Notes: generated by a model not told the origin, from the letters alone. DNA of 64,000 nucleotides from an uncultured Candidatus Melainabacteria bacterium (GCA_934700385.1 CAKUXO010000010.1:1-64000), one strand, 5' to 3'; shown: positions 9,727-18,249, counted from the stretch's first letter. Made by a program: numbers and translations.

Positions 9727-9850
9727 GCTGGTTATCTAGTTGATTCTCTGGCAAAGGGAAAGATTAAATATCTTTCGACGAGAGGACAAAAGCGAAGCGA
9801 TTGTTTCGCCACAGATACCTAGAATAAATTGAAAATTGAATATAATCAAT
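9727..9850 (+). ncRNA. Possible structured leader RNA upstream of tRNA-Leu
   Basis: About 124 nt lies between the predicted transcription start and the tRNA. No ORF is evident. TTATCTAG near the 5' end can pair with CTAGAATAA near 9820, which would close a structure holding two hairpins. One has stem AAAGAT/ATCTTT inside a CTCT/AGAG stem, and the other has GCGAA/TTCGC. I do not recognise a known RNA family. It may be a processed leader or a small RNA co-transcribed with the tRNA. This rests on base pairing seen by eye. Confidence 0.35.
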
Positions 9851-9934
9851 GGGCCTGTGGCGAAATTGGTAGACGCGCTAGATTTAGGATCTAGTGCCTT
9901 CGGTGTGAGAGTTCGAGTCTCTCCGGGCCCACCA
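9851..9934 (+). tRNA. tRNA-Leu (anticodon UAG)
   Basis: This 84-nt gene has acceptor stem GGGCCTG/CGGGCCC with one G-U pair. The anticodon stem-loop CTAGA-TTTAGGA-TCTAG carries anticodon TAG. A long variable arm (TGCCTTCGGTGTGA) is typical of class II leucine tRNAs, and the T-arm is GTTCGAGTC. The discriminator is A and CCA is encoded (9932-9934). It reads CUA codons. Confidence 0.97.
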
Positions 9935-10310
9935 TTTAAAAGACTACTTCGGTAGTCTTTTTTATTGCCCGTCGAGACTCCGTCTCAGCTGGTTTTTCTA
10001 AATTCTACGCACATTCTGTGCTTGAATTTTACGAAACCCTGCGCATACTTTATTCGTATTGCTCGTAAACTCGCAAACGACTAAAGCATCCGTAGCCCAC
10101 CATTTAAAAGACTACTTCGGTAGTCTTTTTTTATTGCCCGTCGAGACTCCGTCTCAGCTGGTTTTTCTAAATTCTACGCACATTTTGTGCTTGAATTTTA
10201 CGAAACCCTGCGCATACTTTATTCGTATTGCTCGTAAACTCGCAAACGACTAAAGCATCCGTAGCCCACCATTTAAAAGACTACTTCGGTAGTCTTTTTT
10301 ATTACCCGTT
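9927..10310 (+). repeat. 168-bp tandem duplication starting at the tRNA-Leu 3' end
   Basis: Two full units (9927-10094, 168 bp; 10095-10263, 169 bp) and a partial third (10264 to about 10310) are nearly identical. Each begins with GCCCACCA, the last 8 nt of the tRNA gene, followed by the UUCG terminator. The rest of the unit is more GC-rich than its surroundings. The two full units differ by a C/T change and one extra T in the T-run. An ORF can be drawn across the repeats but has no codon or start support. Confidence 0.92.
9938..9963 (+). terminator. Intrinsic terminator of tRNA-Leu (first of three copies)
   Basis: The sequence is AAAGACTAC, TTCG tetraloop, GTAGTCTTT, then a T-run. Identical hairpins follow at about 10106-10132 and 10275-10300 because the region is tandemly duplicated. 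Confidence 0.9.
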
Positions 10311-10395
10311 GATTCTTTACAAAAACTTTACAAATTGTCAATTTTTCCCTGTAAAAAACCTTAATTAATATATACGTTAAGGAGAGAGGAATTTT

Positions 10396-11637
10396 ATGGC
10401 GGTGAATAATAATCATCTTTATACTGTGCAATCTGGGGATAATTTATGGAAAATTGTTAAAAATAATTCTAATAAAGAGTTGTCGGATGCGGAAATTGTG
10501 CAAAAGTTGAATTTAATTTTAGAAGATGAAGATAATTCTTTTATCGAAAATCCATCAAATATTTATGCGGGTTGGCAAATTGATTTATCTGCGCTTTTTG
10601 ACGAACAAGAGCTTCAAGAACTTGAAAATGCTAAAAATGAAGCCCAAGAAGAATCAGTAGAAGAACCAGTAGAAGAATCAGTTGAAACTCCAGTAGAAGA
10701 ACAAACTCAAGCCTCAGAAGAAGAACCTAAGGTTGAAGAAAGTAAAGAAGAACCAATAGAAGAACAAGCTCAAGTTCCAGAAGAAGAACCCCAAGTTGAA
10801 GAAAGTAAAGAAGAAGTGAAAAAAGAAACTGGGGAAGAAACTGGGGAAGAAACTGGGGAAGAAATCAATTTTTCAACAAAAGATTATGAATATTCTTCAG
10901 AAGAATTAAAACAAAAAGCCCTAGATATGCAACAAAAAACCCAAGCAAACAACGCAGTTGACACAAGAATTGAAAGAAATGCGCCAAGTTTAGATGAAAA
11001 CGGCAAGGTTGTTGCAAACCAAGAATTTTATGAAAGCTCTGTTGAAGACGGCGCCTTAAGTGGCTATACCGTTATGGTTAACGCAGGACACGGCGGCTTT
11101 AGTCCAGATGGAACATCTTATGACCCAGGGGCAGTTTATAATAATACAGAAGAATGGGTAATTAACCAAGATTATGCTGAAACCTTAACGGGAAAATTGC
11201 TTGATGAGGGCGCTGATGTTGTTTTATCTCAAGGTCATTATAAAACCCTTATTGATAATGTAAATAATTTTGCTAATGAATATGGCGAGGGAAATAATGA
11301 AAATCTTCGTCTTGTAAGTATCCACGCAAACGCTTCAAGTAATGAAAATGCAAGCGGCGTAATTTTTTATAATAGCGATGGAAATAACGATTTAATTGAT
11401 AATTTATATCAATCGACTCAGCAAAATCAAGATGTTAATTTAAATTCAATTTCTCAAAGAAACACAAATGTTTGCCAAGCGGCAAATAATGATAATATTG
11501 CTAATGCTTTAGTTGAAGTTGGATTTATGACTAATTCTGATGACCTTGCAAAAATTCAAACAGAAGAATATAAAGACGCTTTAACAGATTCATTAGTAGA
11601 TGGTATTATTTCTGATGTTGAAGAAAAAAAGAGTTAA
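10396..11637 (+). CDS. LysM-domain N-acetylmuramoyl-L-alanine amidase
   Basis: This 413-residue peptidoglycan hydrolase would cleave the lactyl-L-Ala bond. The LysM domain is at about 7-60 (YTVQSGDNLWKIV). A Glu/Pro/Val-rich low-complexity linker follows at about 75-160, ending in repeated ETGE units from a 12-bp DNA repeat at 10825-10863. The Amidase_3 domain is at about 225-405. Zinc and catalytic residues are visible: His of NAGHGG, a Glu in NTEEW, His of SIHANAS and Glu of LVEVGFMTN. The start is fixed by an AAGGAGAGAGG ribosome site. No signal peptide is present, so the export route is unclear. A lysis-released or non-classically exported enzyme are alternatives. Confidence 0.9.
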   Translation: MAVNNNHLYTVQSGDNLWKIVKNNSNKELSDAEIVQKLNLILEDEDNSFIENPSNIYAGWQIDLSALFDEQELQELENAKNEAQEESVEEPVEESVETPVEEQTQASEEEPKVEESKEEPIEEQAQVPEEEPQVEESKEEVKKETGEETGEETGEEINFSTKDYEYSSEELKQKALDMQQKTQANNAVDTRIERNAPSLDENGKVVANQEFYESSVEDGALSGYTVMVNAGHGGFSPDGTSYDPGAVYNNTEEWVINQDYAETLTGKLLDEGADVVLSQGHYKTLIDNVNNFANEYGEGNNENLRLVSIHANASSNENASGVIFYNSDGNNDLIDNLYQSTQQNQDVNLNSISQRNTNVCQAANNDNIANALVEVGFMTNSDDLAKIQTEEYKDALTDSLVDGIISDVEEKKS

Positions 11638-11638
11638 A

Positions 11639-11656
11639 AAGGGGCTTTTGCCCCTT
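11639..11656. terminator. Bidirectional terminator between amidase and ferritin genes
   Basis: AAGGGGCTTTTGCCCCTT lies between two convergent genes, with A/T runs on either side, so it can serve both. Confidence 0.85.
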
Positions 11657-11659
11657 AAA

Positions 11660-12169
11660 TTAACCAATTACAGGCTGAACAAAAGTTCTTTGCGCTAATT
11701 CTTTATCAAGCGCTAAAAGACCTTGTTTATCATCTCCAATCATTTCAAGTTGAGCTAAAACCTTTGAAACAGAAGATTCTTCTTCAACTTGTTCTTTAAC
11801 ATACCAATTAAGGAAGATTGAAGCCGCTCTATCTTTTGTTTCGTCTGCAACATCCATTAATGAATAGATTTCAGATGTAATATATTCTTCGTGGGCTAAA
11901 ACTGCCTTAAAAACTTCAAGCGGACTTTGCCAGAAAGATTCAGGTTTTTCAATTGCTTCTAAAACAATTTTTCCGCCACGTTCTATAACATAATCATATA
12001 AACCCATAGCATGAGCGTGTTCTTCTTGAATTTGAACATTCATCCAATTAACAAACCCATCAAGGTTTAAATTTGCAAAATATGCTTTCATAGATAAATA
12101 AAGATATTCTGAAAATAATTCCTTATTAATTTGATTTAAAAGCGCTTTTTCCATTTTTTCGTTAATCAT
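11660..12169 (-). CDS. ftnA: Bacterial non-heme ferritin
   Basis: This 169-residue iron-storage protein oxidises Fe(II) and stores the mineral core in a 24-mer shell. The FtnA ferroxidase residues align by position: E17, E50, H53, E94, Q127 and E130 (NKELFSEY, EEHAH, HEEY, KEQVEEE). There is no heme-ligand Met typical of bacterioferritin. The SD is AAGGAG just upstream of ATG. The gene is monocistronic, with a terminator downstream shared with the amidase gene. Confidence 0.95.
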   Translation of the reverse strand: MINEKMEKALLNQINKELFSEYLYLSMKAYFANLNLDGFVNWMNVQIQEEHAHAMGLYDYVIERGGKIVLEAIEKPESFWQSPLEVFKAVLAHEEYITSEIYSLMDVADETKDRAASIFLNWYVKEQVEEESSVSKVLAQLEMIGDDKQGLLALDKELAQRTFVQPVIG

Positions 12170-12235
12170 TTTTTTCTCCTTTTTTATTTAATTTAGCACA
12201 AGAATAATAAATATAAACCGCCCTAGGAAGCTAAT

Positions 12236-13714
12236 TTAGCTATAAACATAAGGAGGCCCGTTTTTTATTTCAAAAAGGATATCTTGCGCCATTTCTTCAA
12301 GATTTTCTTTAGATGAATTTGAATTAAGTTTTTGATTAAAATCATCAATTAATGGTGAAATTGCTGCTTGTTTTTTAGCTTTGAAGTTTTCTATTTCAAC
12401 ATCAACAAGTTTTTTTCTTAAATCAAGCTCGCTTTTAGAATTTTCTTTTGCAACAGTAACGTTTTTAATAGCCGAAGCTGTTGTTTTAGCTAAGAAACCA
12501 ATTGAGCTAACCAAGCTAAAAGCCAAGAAAAGATACTTGTTAAACTTGTTTTCAGGGTTTAAAACCCAATTATACAAATGTCCTCTTTCTTCATTCATAT
12601 AGCAATAATATTGGATTTTTTCGCTTATGCCGCCAAGGGCTTCTGGGGTTTGGGCGTAAATTTTTGATTTATCTATTTCATCAAGCGCAAGATTAACCTC
12701 GCTATCTGTAATTCCTTGGATTTTTTCAAGCTGAGTTTTAGCGTTTTCACTTGTGGCATTTGTTTGTTTTAAAAGATTAGTAAGATTTTTTATCGCTTTT
12801 GATTTATCTTTATTTTCAATTGCTGCTTGAATTTTAGATTTTATTTCAAGGTCTGTATTTTTATTTTTAAAATTTTCAAGATTTTTTGCCGTTTTTAAAA
12901 AATTAGAGCCAACAAAAATCCCCGTTAAAAAAATCCCTAAAGTTGCAAGCCCTAACCCTAAAACAAATTTTTTATCGTCATTTTCTTCTTCATTATTTTT
13001 ATTGCCATTAAAAGTTAAAGGGGTTTGAAAAGTGTTTTGATTTTGCCCTAAGGCATTAGCAAAATAAGAAGAAGTATCTTTTAAAAGAGAGTTAATATAA
13101 TTAATTTTGCCGCTAAAGGAATTTTTTTCAACTTCAATTAAATTTTCTTGTAAATCTCTTTCAATTTTGCAATTTTGTTTCTTTTGCCAAATTTCACTTG
13201 CACCCTCAACAAAATTTTTCCCAATAAGGGTCAAGCCGCTCATCGCTGCAACTGCCCCAAAACCAAGTATATTTTGAAAATTAGGGTCCCTTAGAGCTCT
13301 ATACATCGCAAAATGCGGTTCTTCAACAATATTAACATTTCTTGCTAAATCTGGTGGGCGCACAATTCCTTCTTTTGTTGCTAAAACTTTAGAATATTTA
13401 TTTAAAACACCGCTAATTAAGCCGCCTGCTAAAAATACTCCCCCTGTAAGTATAGCTAAGGGTTTTAAGGCATTTTTAAAATTAAAACTTTCTTTTTGAT
13501 TAGTTTCTTTTTTGTTTGTTTTTTCTTCTTCAAAAGGATTTTTTAAAACTAAATTATTTGAAAAATCTTTAAAATTAACCTCGCTTTTTCTAATATGATT
13601 ATTATTAATTGCGGTTTTAAGCCCGTCATTCACTCTTTTTTCATAGGGCTTTTTTGATTTTAATTTATTATAACCGGTGTTTTGAATAAAATTATTCAGC
13701 GATGTTATTTCCAT
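12236..13714 (-). CDS. Membrane-associated protein of unknown function
   Basis: I do not recognise this 492-residue protein. Its polar N-terminus ends in SEVNFKDF near residue 45, similar in place and style to SFxG motifs of other proteins here. Hydrophobic segments lie near 88-107 (LAILTGGVFLAGGLISG), 148-168, 250-272 (GLGLATLGIFLTGIFVG) and 395-415. Between them is a Lys/Asn/Glu-rich helical region. The start overlaps the end of the upstream gene by 23 bp in another frame, so the pair is probably co-translated. Function is unknown. Confidence 0.8.
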   Translation of the reverse strand: MEITSLNNFIQNTGYNKLKSKKPYEKRVNDGLKTAINNNHIRKSEVNFKDFSNNLVLKNPFEEEKTNKKETNQKESFNFKNALKPLAILTGGVFLAGGLISGVLNKYSKVLATKEGIVRPPDLARNVNIVEEPHFAMYRALRDPNFQNILGFGAVAAMSGLTLIGKNFVEGASEIWQKKQNCKIERDLQENLIEVEKNSFSGKINYINSLLKDTSSYFANALGQNQNTFQTPLTFNGNKNNEEENDDKKFVLGLGLATLGIFLTGIFVGSNFLKTAKNLENFKNKNTDLEIKSKIQAAIENKDKSKAIKNLTNLLKQTNATSENAKTQLEKIQGITDSEVNLALDEIDKSKIYAQTPEALGGISEKIQYYCYMNEERGHLYNWVLNPENKFNKYLFLAFSLVSSIGFLAKTTASAIKNVTVAKENSKSELDLRKKLVDVEIENFKAKKQAAISPLIDDFNQKLNSNSSKENLEEMAQDILFEIKNGPPYVYS

Positions 13715-14324
13715 TATTTTCCTTTAATAAAAATTTTAAAATTTTATTTAAAATTTTTTCTTTTTTGTCTTTATCTTTTTCTTCTTTTTTATTTTGGCAA
13801 AACAGCTCTAAAAGGGTTTTTAAACCTAGGCTTAGCTTTTCTTTTATTGTTGAAGCAGTTTTTTCAAGGTTATTTTTAATGTTGTTTTTAATTTCCCCAA
13901 CAAGTAATGAAACTTTATCTATAACGTTTTGAAGCACTCTAAAGGGTGATAATATAAGGTTTAGGGTAAAATTAAGAGATGCTTTTAAAAGATTTTTTGG
14001 AGTAGTGGTGAAAATGTTACTTAAAGTATCTTTTAAATTTGAAACAAAGGTTTTAATTTTTGGTAATTTTTCATAAAAAGAATTGAAAATTTTTAAAAAT
14101 TCATTTCTTCTTTCGTTTTCTTTAACCTTTTTAGCGTATTGCATGTTTCTCCAAACGGCCATACATTCATTATAAGACATTTCGCCTTTAACTCTTGGTT
14201 TAGATCTATCAGAAGAAGTTTTCATTCCCCCATGACCAGAACAAATTGGGCAAGAGCCAACAGGAAAGCCATGCGGGCATTTATTAACATTTAAATTATT
14301 TACTCCCGAAGTCAAAGCCGACAT
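13692..14324 (-). CDS. Unknown protein with a CPHG...CPIC putative zinc motif
   Basis: This 210-residue protein has a short N-terminal motif, CPHGFPVGSCPICSGHGG (about residues 17-34), with Cys/His spacing suited to one metal ion. A Met/Tyr segment (SYNECMAVWRNMQYAKK) and a Lys-rich amphipathic helical region (80-200) follow, without clear membrane helices. It is first in a two-gene minus-strand unit and overlaps the next gene by 23 bp. I do not know the family. Metal binding is inference from spacing only. Confidence 0.75.
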   Translation of the reverse strand: MSALTSGVNNLNVNKCPHGFPVGSCPICSGHGGMKTSSDRSKPRVKGEMSYNECMAVWRNMQYAKKVKENERRNEFLKIFNSFYEKLPKIKTFVSNLKDTLSNIFTTTPKNLLKASLNFTLNLILSPFRVLQNVIDKVSLLVGEIKNNIKNNLEKTASTIKEKLSLGLKTLLELFCQNKKEEKDKDKKEKILNKILKFLLKENNGNNIAE

Positions 14325-14394
14325 AAATTTAAACTCTTAAACCTTGATAATACTTCTTTTAGTATATATTAAAGAGGTTTTAAGAGCAATAACG

Positions 14395-15045
14395 CTATTT
14401 TTTACTCTTTGCAATTGAAAGACAGATTATGTTTTCAAAATTAAATTCTAAAAAACAATTGATTATTTCTTCAAAAGTTGCACCCGTTGTTGTAATGTCA
14501 TCAATTAAAAGCAGCTTTTTATTTTGATAATTTTGAAGTAAGTTTTTATCAACCTTGAAGCTATCTTTTATGTTTTTTCTTTTGTCTTTTACTTTATATT
14601 GTGGTTTTGTGTATTTTATTTTTTTAATTAAATTTTTTTCAATTTTTAAACCTGATAATTTTGAAAATTCTTTACAAATTTGTTCAATGTGGCTGTAGCC
14701 TCTTTGCAAGGATTTTGTGAAAAAACTTGGTGGATAGATGATTATAAAGTCATCTTTTAAATTTAATTTTTCAAAATATTCAAATAAAATTTTTCCTAAG
14801 ATGATTGAAGTTTGTTTTTTGTGTTGAAATTTTAATTTGTGGATTAAATCTTTAACAACATCATCATAAAGTGTTGCAGAAAAAATTGGTATTTTTTTAT
14901 AAATTTTATGAGGATAGGTTGATAAAAAAGAAATTTTTTTAGCGCAAGATTGGCAAATGACCCCACTTTTAATTGTTTTATTACAGACAGCGCATTTGTC
15001 TAAATAAATTAAATTTAAAAATGAATTATAAAGTTTTTTAAGCAT
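14395..15045 (-). CDS. comF: ComF-family phosphoribosyltransferase-like protein
   Basis: This 216-residue ComF homologue has an N-terminal four-Cys zinc finger (CAVCNKTIKSGVICQSC, about 18-34). The type I phosphoribosyltransferase fold carries the PRPP loop LLLIDDITTTGATFEEI at about 174-190. In naturally transformable bacteria ComF assists cytoplasmic uptake of single-stranded DNA with ComFA/PriA-type helicases, while in others its role is unclear. No other competence gene is adjacent. Confidence 0.9.
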   Translation of the reverse strand: MLKKLYNSFLNLIYLDKCAVCNKTIKSGVICQSCAKKISFLSTYPHKIYKKIPIFSATLYDDVVKDLIHKLKFQHKKQTSIILGKILFEYFEKLNLKDDFIIIYPPSFFTKSLQRGYSHIEQICKEFSKLSGLKIEKNLIKKIKYTKPQYKVKDKRKNIKDSFKVDKNLLQNYQNKKLLLIDDITTTGATFEEIINCFLEFNFENIICLSIAKSKK

Positions 15046-15135
15046 AGATAATTGACAAAGAAGAATTTTAGATATAAAATTACAATATAATTTATATATT
15101 TGATGTTAAAATATTATATATATTTACATAACCAA

Positions 15136-15157
15136 GGGTACCGGTACCCGTTTTTTT
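15136..15157 (+). other. GC-rich 14-bp palindrome followed by a T-run
   Basis: GGGTACCGGTACCC (15136-15149) is a perfect palindrome directly followed by seven T. Read on the plus strand it looks like a short intrinsic terminator (5-bp stem, CCGG loop), yet no plus-strand gene ends here. It could be an operator for comF, whose start lies at 15045, or an orphan terminator. Confidence 0.4.
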
Positions 15158-15167
15158 AAAAAAATAA

Positions 15168-15198
15168 ACCGCTTTAAAAAAATAAAGCGGCTTTTTTT
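15168..15198 (-). terminator. Terminator of the parvulin gene
   Basis: AACCGCTTTA ... TAAAGCGG forms a stem with A and T runs on both sides, located 7 nt past the parvulin stop on the minus strand. Confidence 0.8.
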
Positions 15199-15204
15199 AA
15201 TAAA

Positions 15205-15573
15205 TTATTTTTTATCAATTACTTTGATTAAGTGCCAGCCAAATTGTGTTTGGACAGGGTTAGAAACCTTATTAACTTCGCCGTCAAATGCTGCTTGTTC
15301 AAATTCTTTAACCATCATTCCACGTCCAAAATAGCCTAAATCTCCCCCACGAGAGCCTGATGGGCATTGTGAAAATTCTTTTGCAGCTTCTTCAAAAGTA
15401 ATTTCGCCATTATCGATTTTTGTTTTCAAGTTATCTGCTTGTTCTTTTGATAAAACAAGAATGTGCTCAGCTCTAACTTCTTGTATAGTATTGTTCATTT
15501 TAGCTCCTATCTTTTGACTACAAGTAAAAATAACACCTATCATTAAAATTAAAATAAGTAGTAATTTTTTCAT
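15205..15573 (-). CDS. PpiC-type parvulin peptidyl-prolyl isomerase, possible dual start
   Basis: This small rotamase is a single parvulin domain: RAEHILV, the Gly-rich SGSRGGDLGYFGRGMMV and FGWHLIKV are the family landmarks. Read from 15573, the 122-residue form starts with a hydrophobic segment (MKKLLLILILMIGVIF) ending near Cys18, possibly a poor lipobox or a signal anchor. An internal in-frame ATG at 15498 has its own AGGAGC 6-9 nt upstream and would give a 97-residue cytoplasmic PpiC. Both starts have good ribosome sites, AAGGAG for the long form. It follows the M16 peptidase gene by about 55 nt. Confidence 0.92.
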   Translation of the reverse strand: MKKLLLILILMIGVIFTCSQKIGAKMNNTIQEVRAEHILVLSKEQADNLKTKIDNGEITFEEAAKEFSQCPSGSRGGDLGYFGRGMMVKEFEQAAFDGEVNKVSNPVQTQFGWHLIKVIDKK

Positions 15574-15627
15574 TTTTCTCTCCTTACGGGTTTATTTTAG
15601 CATAACGAAACGGTTTTGTATATTTGA

Positions 15628-18249
15628 TTATTTTTGCGCCTTTACAACCGTATAAATATATGGCTTAGAAAAATATCTGTTTGCCGTTTCAATGATGTCA
15701 CCTTGGCTAACTTCATTAATCAATTTTTTATATTCTTCAAAAGCGCCTAAGTTAAAGCCTAATGTGCTATACCAGCTTAAAAGGTCGGCTTCATCCATAT
15801 TTGTTTCAAGAGCCATTAAAAATTGACCCATTATTTTATCTTTTGCTTCATTAAGCTCTTTTGTTGTCACCATTTCTTTTTTTAGAATGTCAATTTCTTT
15901 TAAAATGCCGTTTTTAGCTTGCTCAATGCTTTTTGCATTTGTTCCGATATAGGCTATAAAAGCGCCATCTAAAACATTTGTGCTAAGGGTTGAACCCACA
16001 CTATATGCAAGCCCTTGTTCTTCTCTTAATTTAACAAATAAGCGGCTAGACATTCCTTCTCCTAAAATTGCATTAATTACATTTAAGGTTGCAATATCTT
16101 TTCTGTTTTGAATTCCGCAGATTTTATATCCTAAAGCCATCCAATTAGCCTGAACTTCTTTTTTATATAATGTTGTTTCAAGGTTTTTGGTTGGTCTAAA
16201 AGGTGCGAAATTTTGATTTTTATATGAAAAAGCTTTTCCATTTGGGTTTGGTTTAATGATATCGTTTAATTTTTTAATAAGAAAATCATCATCAACATCG
16301 CCTACAACCGCAACAGAAATGTTCGCTGGATTAATTAATCTTGAATAAAATTCAATTAAATCATCTCTTTTAAGGTTGTTGATGTTATTTAAAATATAGG
16401 TTGAATTTTGTCCATAAATTGTGTTTAAAAAGGCAAGACGTTTAAATTCATCAAAAACAAAGGTTGAAGGGCTGTCTGAAACTGCTTTCATTTCTTGAAT
16501 TTTTCTTGCTTTGATTTTATTTATTTCAATATCTTGAAAAGATGGTTTGTTGATTATTTCATCTAAAACTAAAAATGCCTTATCAAGATTTTCTTTTGTT
16601 GTTTGAAGAACAATTGAAAAAATATCATTTGAACTTGAAACATTTAATTTAATTCCGTTTTCATCTAAATAGTTTGCAAGTTGAGAATTTGTGAAATTTT
16701 GAGTGCCTGTTGTTAGGCTAAGGGCTGTTAACATTGAGCTAACAGGTTTTTTTTCAATTGCTTTTGAGCCTTTTATGGCTATATCAAAAGCAATAATAGA
16801 ATTTGTTGTTTTCTTTTTATGAACTAGGGTTAGCCCATTTTTTAAATTGAATTTTTTAATGTTTTTATTTTCTTCAATTAATTTATTTTCAGATTGATTT
16901 GTTGTTTTTTCTTGAACATTTGAAATTTTCTTTAATTCTTTACCTTTTACAACCGAAACAGCATATTTATCAAGGGTTAGATATTTTTTTGCAACTTTAA
17001 TAATATCTTCTTTTGTAACTTTATCAATGTTTTTTAAATAATTTTCATAATAGTTTTCATTTTTTGAAAAAGTAAAGTCATATCCAAGGTCATTTGAAAT
17101 GTTTGAAATTGATTCTCTTGAATAATATGTATCTGTTTTAATTATGTTTTTTGCTTTTTGAAGTAATTTTTCATCAAATTCGCCATTTTGAATTTTTCTT
17201 AATTCATTTAAGATTTTTTCTTCTAAACCATTTTGTTTATCAGGTTCTAGGGTTGCATAAATATAAAAAATTCCGCTATCTTTTTGAGAATAATTCCCAC
17301 AAGAAACCGATAAAACCATTTCTTGTTTTTCTTTTAATTCTTGATTTAAAATTGAACTTTTACCATCACCCAACATAACCATTAAAACATCTAAGGGGAT
17401 TGTTTCTTTTTCATTTTCAAATTTTGGCGCTAAAAAGCCCATCATAAAATGAGTTTTATTTATGTCCATTGTTTGTTCAATTTTTTCAACTTTTTCTAGG
17501 GGTTTAATTTTAGGATATTTAACCTTATATTGCTTAGAATTTTTTTCATTATTTTTTGAAAATGCCATTTCAACTTTTTTTAGGGCTTCATTTTTATCAA
17601 CATCACCTACAATGACTGTTGTAAAAGCGTCTTTTGTATAGAATTTATTATAATAATCAAGGATTTCTTCTCTTGTAACATTTTCAATAACTTCTTTTTC
17701 GCCGATTACATTTCTTTGATAAGGATGATTTGATTTTGAATAAAGAAGTTTATACATATTATCAAACATTAAATTTTGAGGGCTGTCTTTTGTTTTTGAA
17801 ATTTCTTCAATTACAACAGAGCGTTCTTTTTCAAGCTCTTTTCTTGGAATCATCGGATTTTGAAGCATATCAGAATGAATATCAAGAGCAAGATCAAAAT
17901 CTTTTGAAGGAAGCTGAATATAATAATGTGTAAAATCTTTGCTTGTTGCAGCATTCACAATAGCGCCTTTTGAATCAAGGATTTTATCCGCTTCGCCTGT
18001 TTTATATTTTTGAGTTCCTTTGAAGAATAAATGTTCTAAAAAGTGGCTAAGTCCTGAATTTTCTTTTGTTTCGTTGATTGAACCTGTGTTAATCCAAGTA
18101 TCAATTTTAACGATATTATTATCTTTAACCTCTTTTATAATAACTTTTTGCCCAGATGGCAAAACATTAACACTCATCCCATTTTCAAGGGCAAAGCTTA
18201 AATTGATACTTAAAAACAAAGCCAAGAAAAACAAATAAATTTTTTTCAT
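15628..18249 (-). CDS. Periplasmic M16-family zinc peptidase (two-domain)
   Basis: This 873-residue insulinase-type metallopeptidase has an N-terminal signal peptide (about 1-20). The first M16 domain carries the inverted zinc motif H69-F-L-E72-H73 and the distal ligand around E149 (SVVIEEIS). A second homologous domain follows from about residue 455 and lacks HxxEH, as usual for fused active-inactive M16 pairs. Closest known types are PqqL-like and processing-peptidase-like proteins that degrade or trim peptides. It starts 1 nt after the radical SAM stop, so the two are very likely co-translated. The substrate is unknown. Confidence 0.95.
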   Translation of the reverse strand: MKKIYLFFLALFLSINLSFALENGMSVNVLPSGQKVIIKEVKDNNIVKIDTWINTGSINETKENSGLSHFLEHLFFKGTQKYKTGEADKILDSKGAIVNAATSKDFTHYYIQLPSKDFDLALDIHSDMLQNPMIPRKELEKERSVVIEEISKTKDSPQNLMFDNMYKLLYSKSNHPYQRNVIGEKEVIENVTREEILDYYNKFYTKDAFTTVIVGDVDKNEALKKVEMAFSKNNEKNSKQYKVKYPKIKPLEKVEKIEQTMDINKTHFMMGFLAPKFENEKETIPLDVLMVMLGDGKSSILNQELKEKQEMVLSVSCGNYSQKDSGIFYIYATLEPDKQNGLEEKILNELRKIQNGEFDEKLLQKAKNIIKTDTYYSRESISNISNDLGYDFTFSKNENYYENYLKNIDKVTKEDIIKVAKKYLTLDKYAVSVVKGKELKKISNVQEKTTNQSENKLIEENKNIKKFNLKNGLTLVHKKKTTNSIIAFDIAIKGSKAIEKKPVSSMLTALSLTTGTQNFTNSQLANYLDENGIKLNVSSSNDIFSIVLQTTKENLDKAFLVLDEIINKPSFQDIEINKIKARKIQEMKAVSDSPSTFVFDEFKRLAFLNTIYGQNSTYILNNINNLKRDDLIEFYSRLINPANISVAVVGDVDDDFLIKKLNDIIKPNPNGKAFSYKNQNFAPFRPTKNLETTLYKKEVQANWMALGYKICGIQNRKDIATLNVINAILGEGMSSRLFVKLREEQGLAYSVGSTLSTNVLDGAFIAYIGTNAKSIEQAKNGILKEIDILKKEMVTTKELNEAKDKIMGQFLMALETNMDEADLLSWYSTLGFNLGAFEEYKKLINEVSQGDIIETANRYFSKPYIYTVVKAQK

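Noticed and set aside
10059..10253. 64-codon ORF across the tRNA-Leu repeat
   Set aside because: It runs through the duplicated terminator region, has no ribosome site, and its codon use is unlike real genes here.
10396..11637. Phage endolysin/prophage
   Set aside because: No holin, structural or integration genes are adjacent. LysM plus Amidase_3 is also common in chromosomal cell-wall enzymes.
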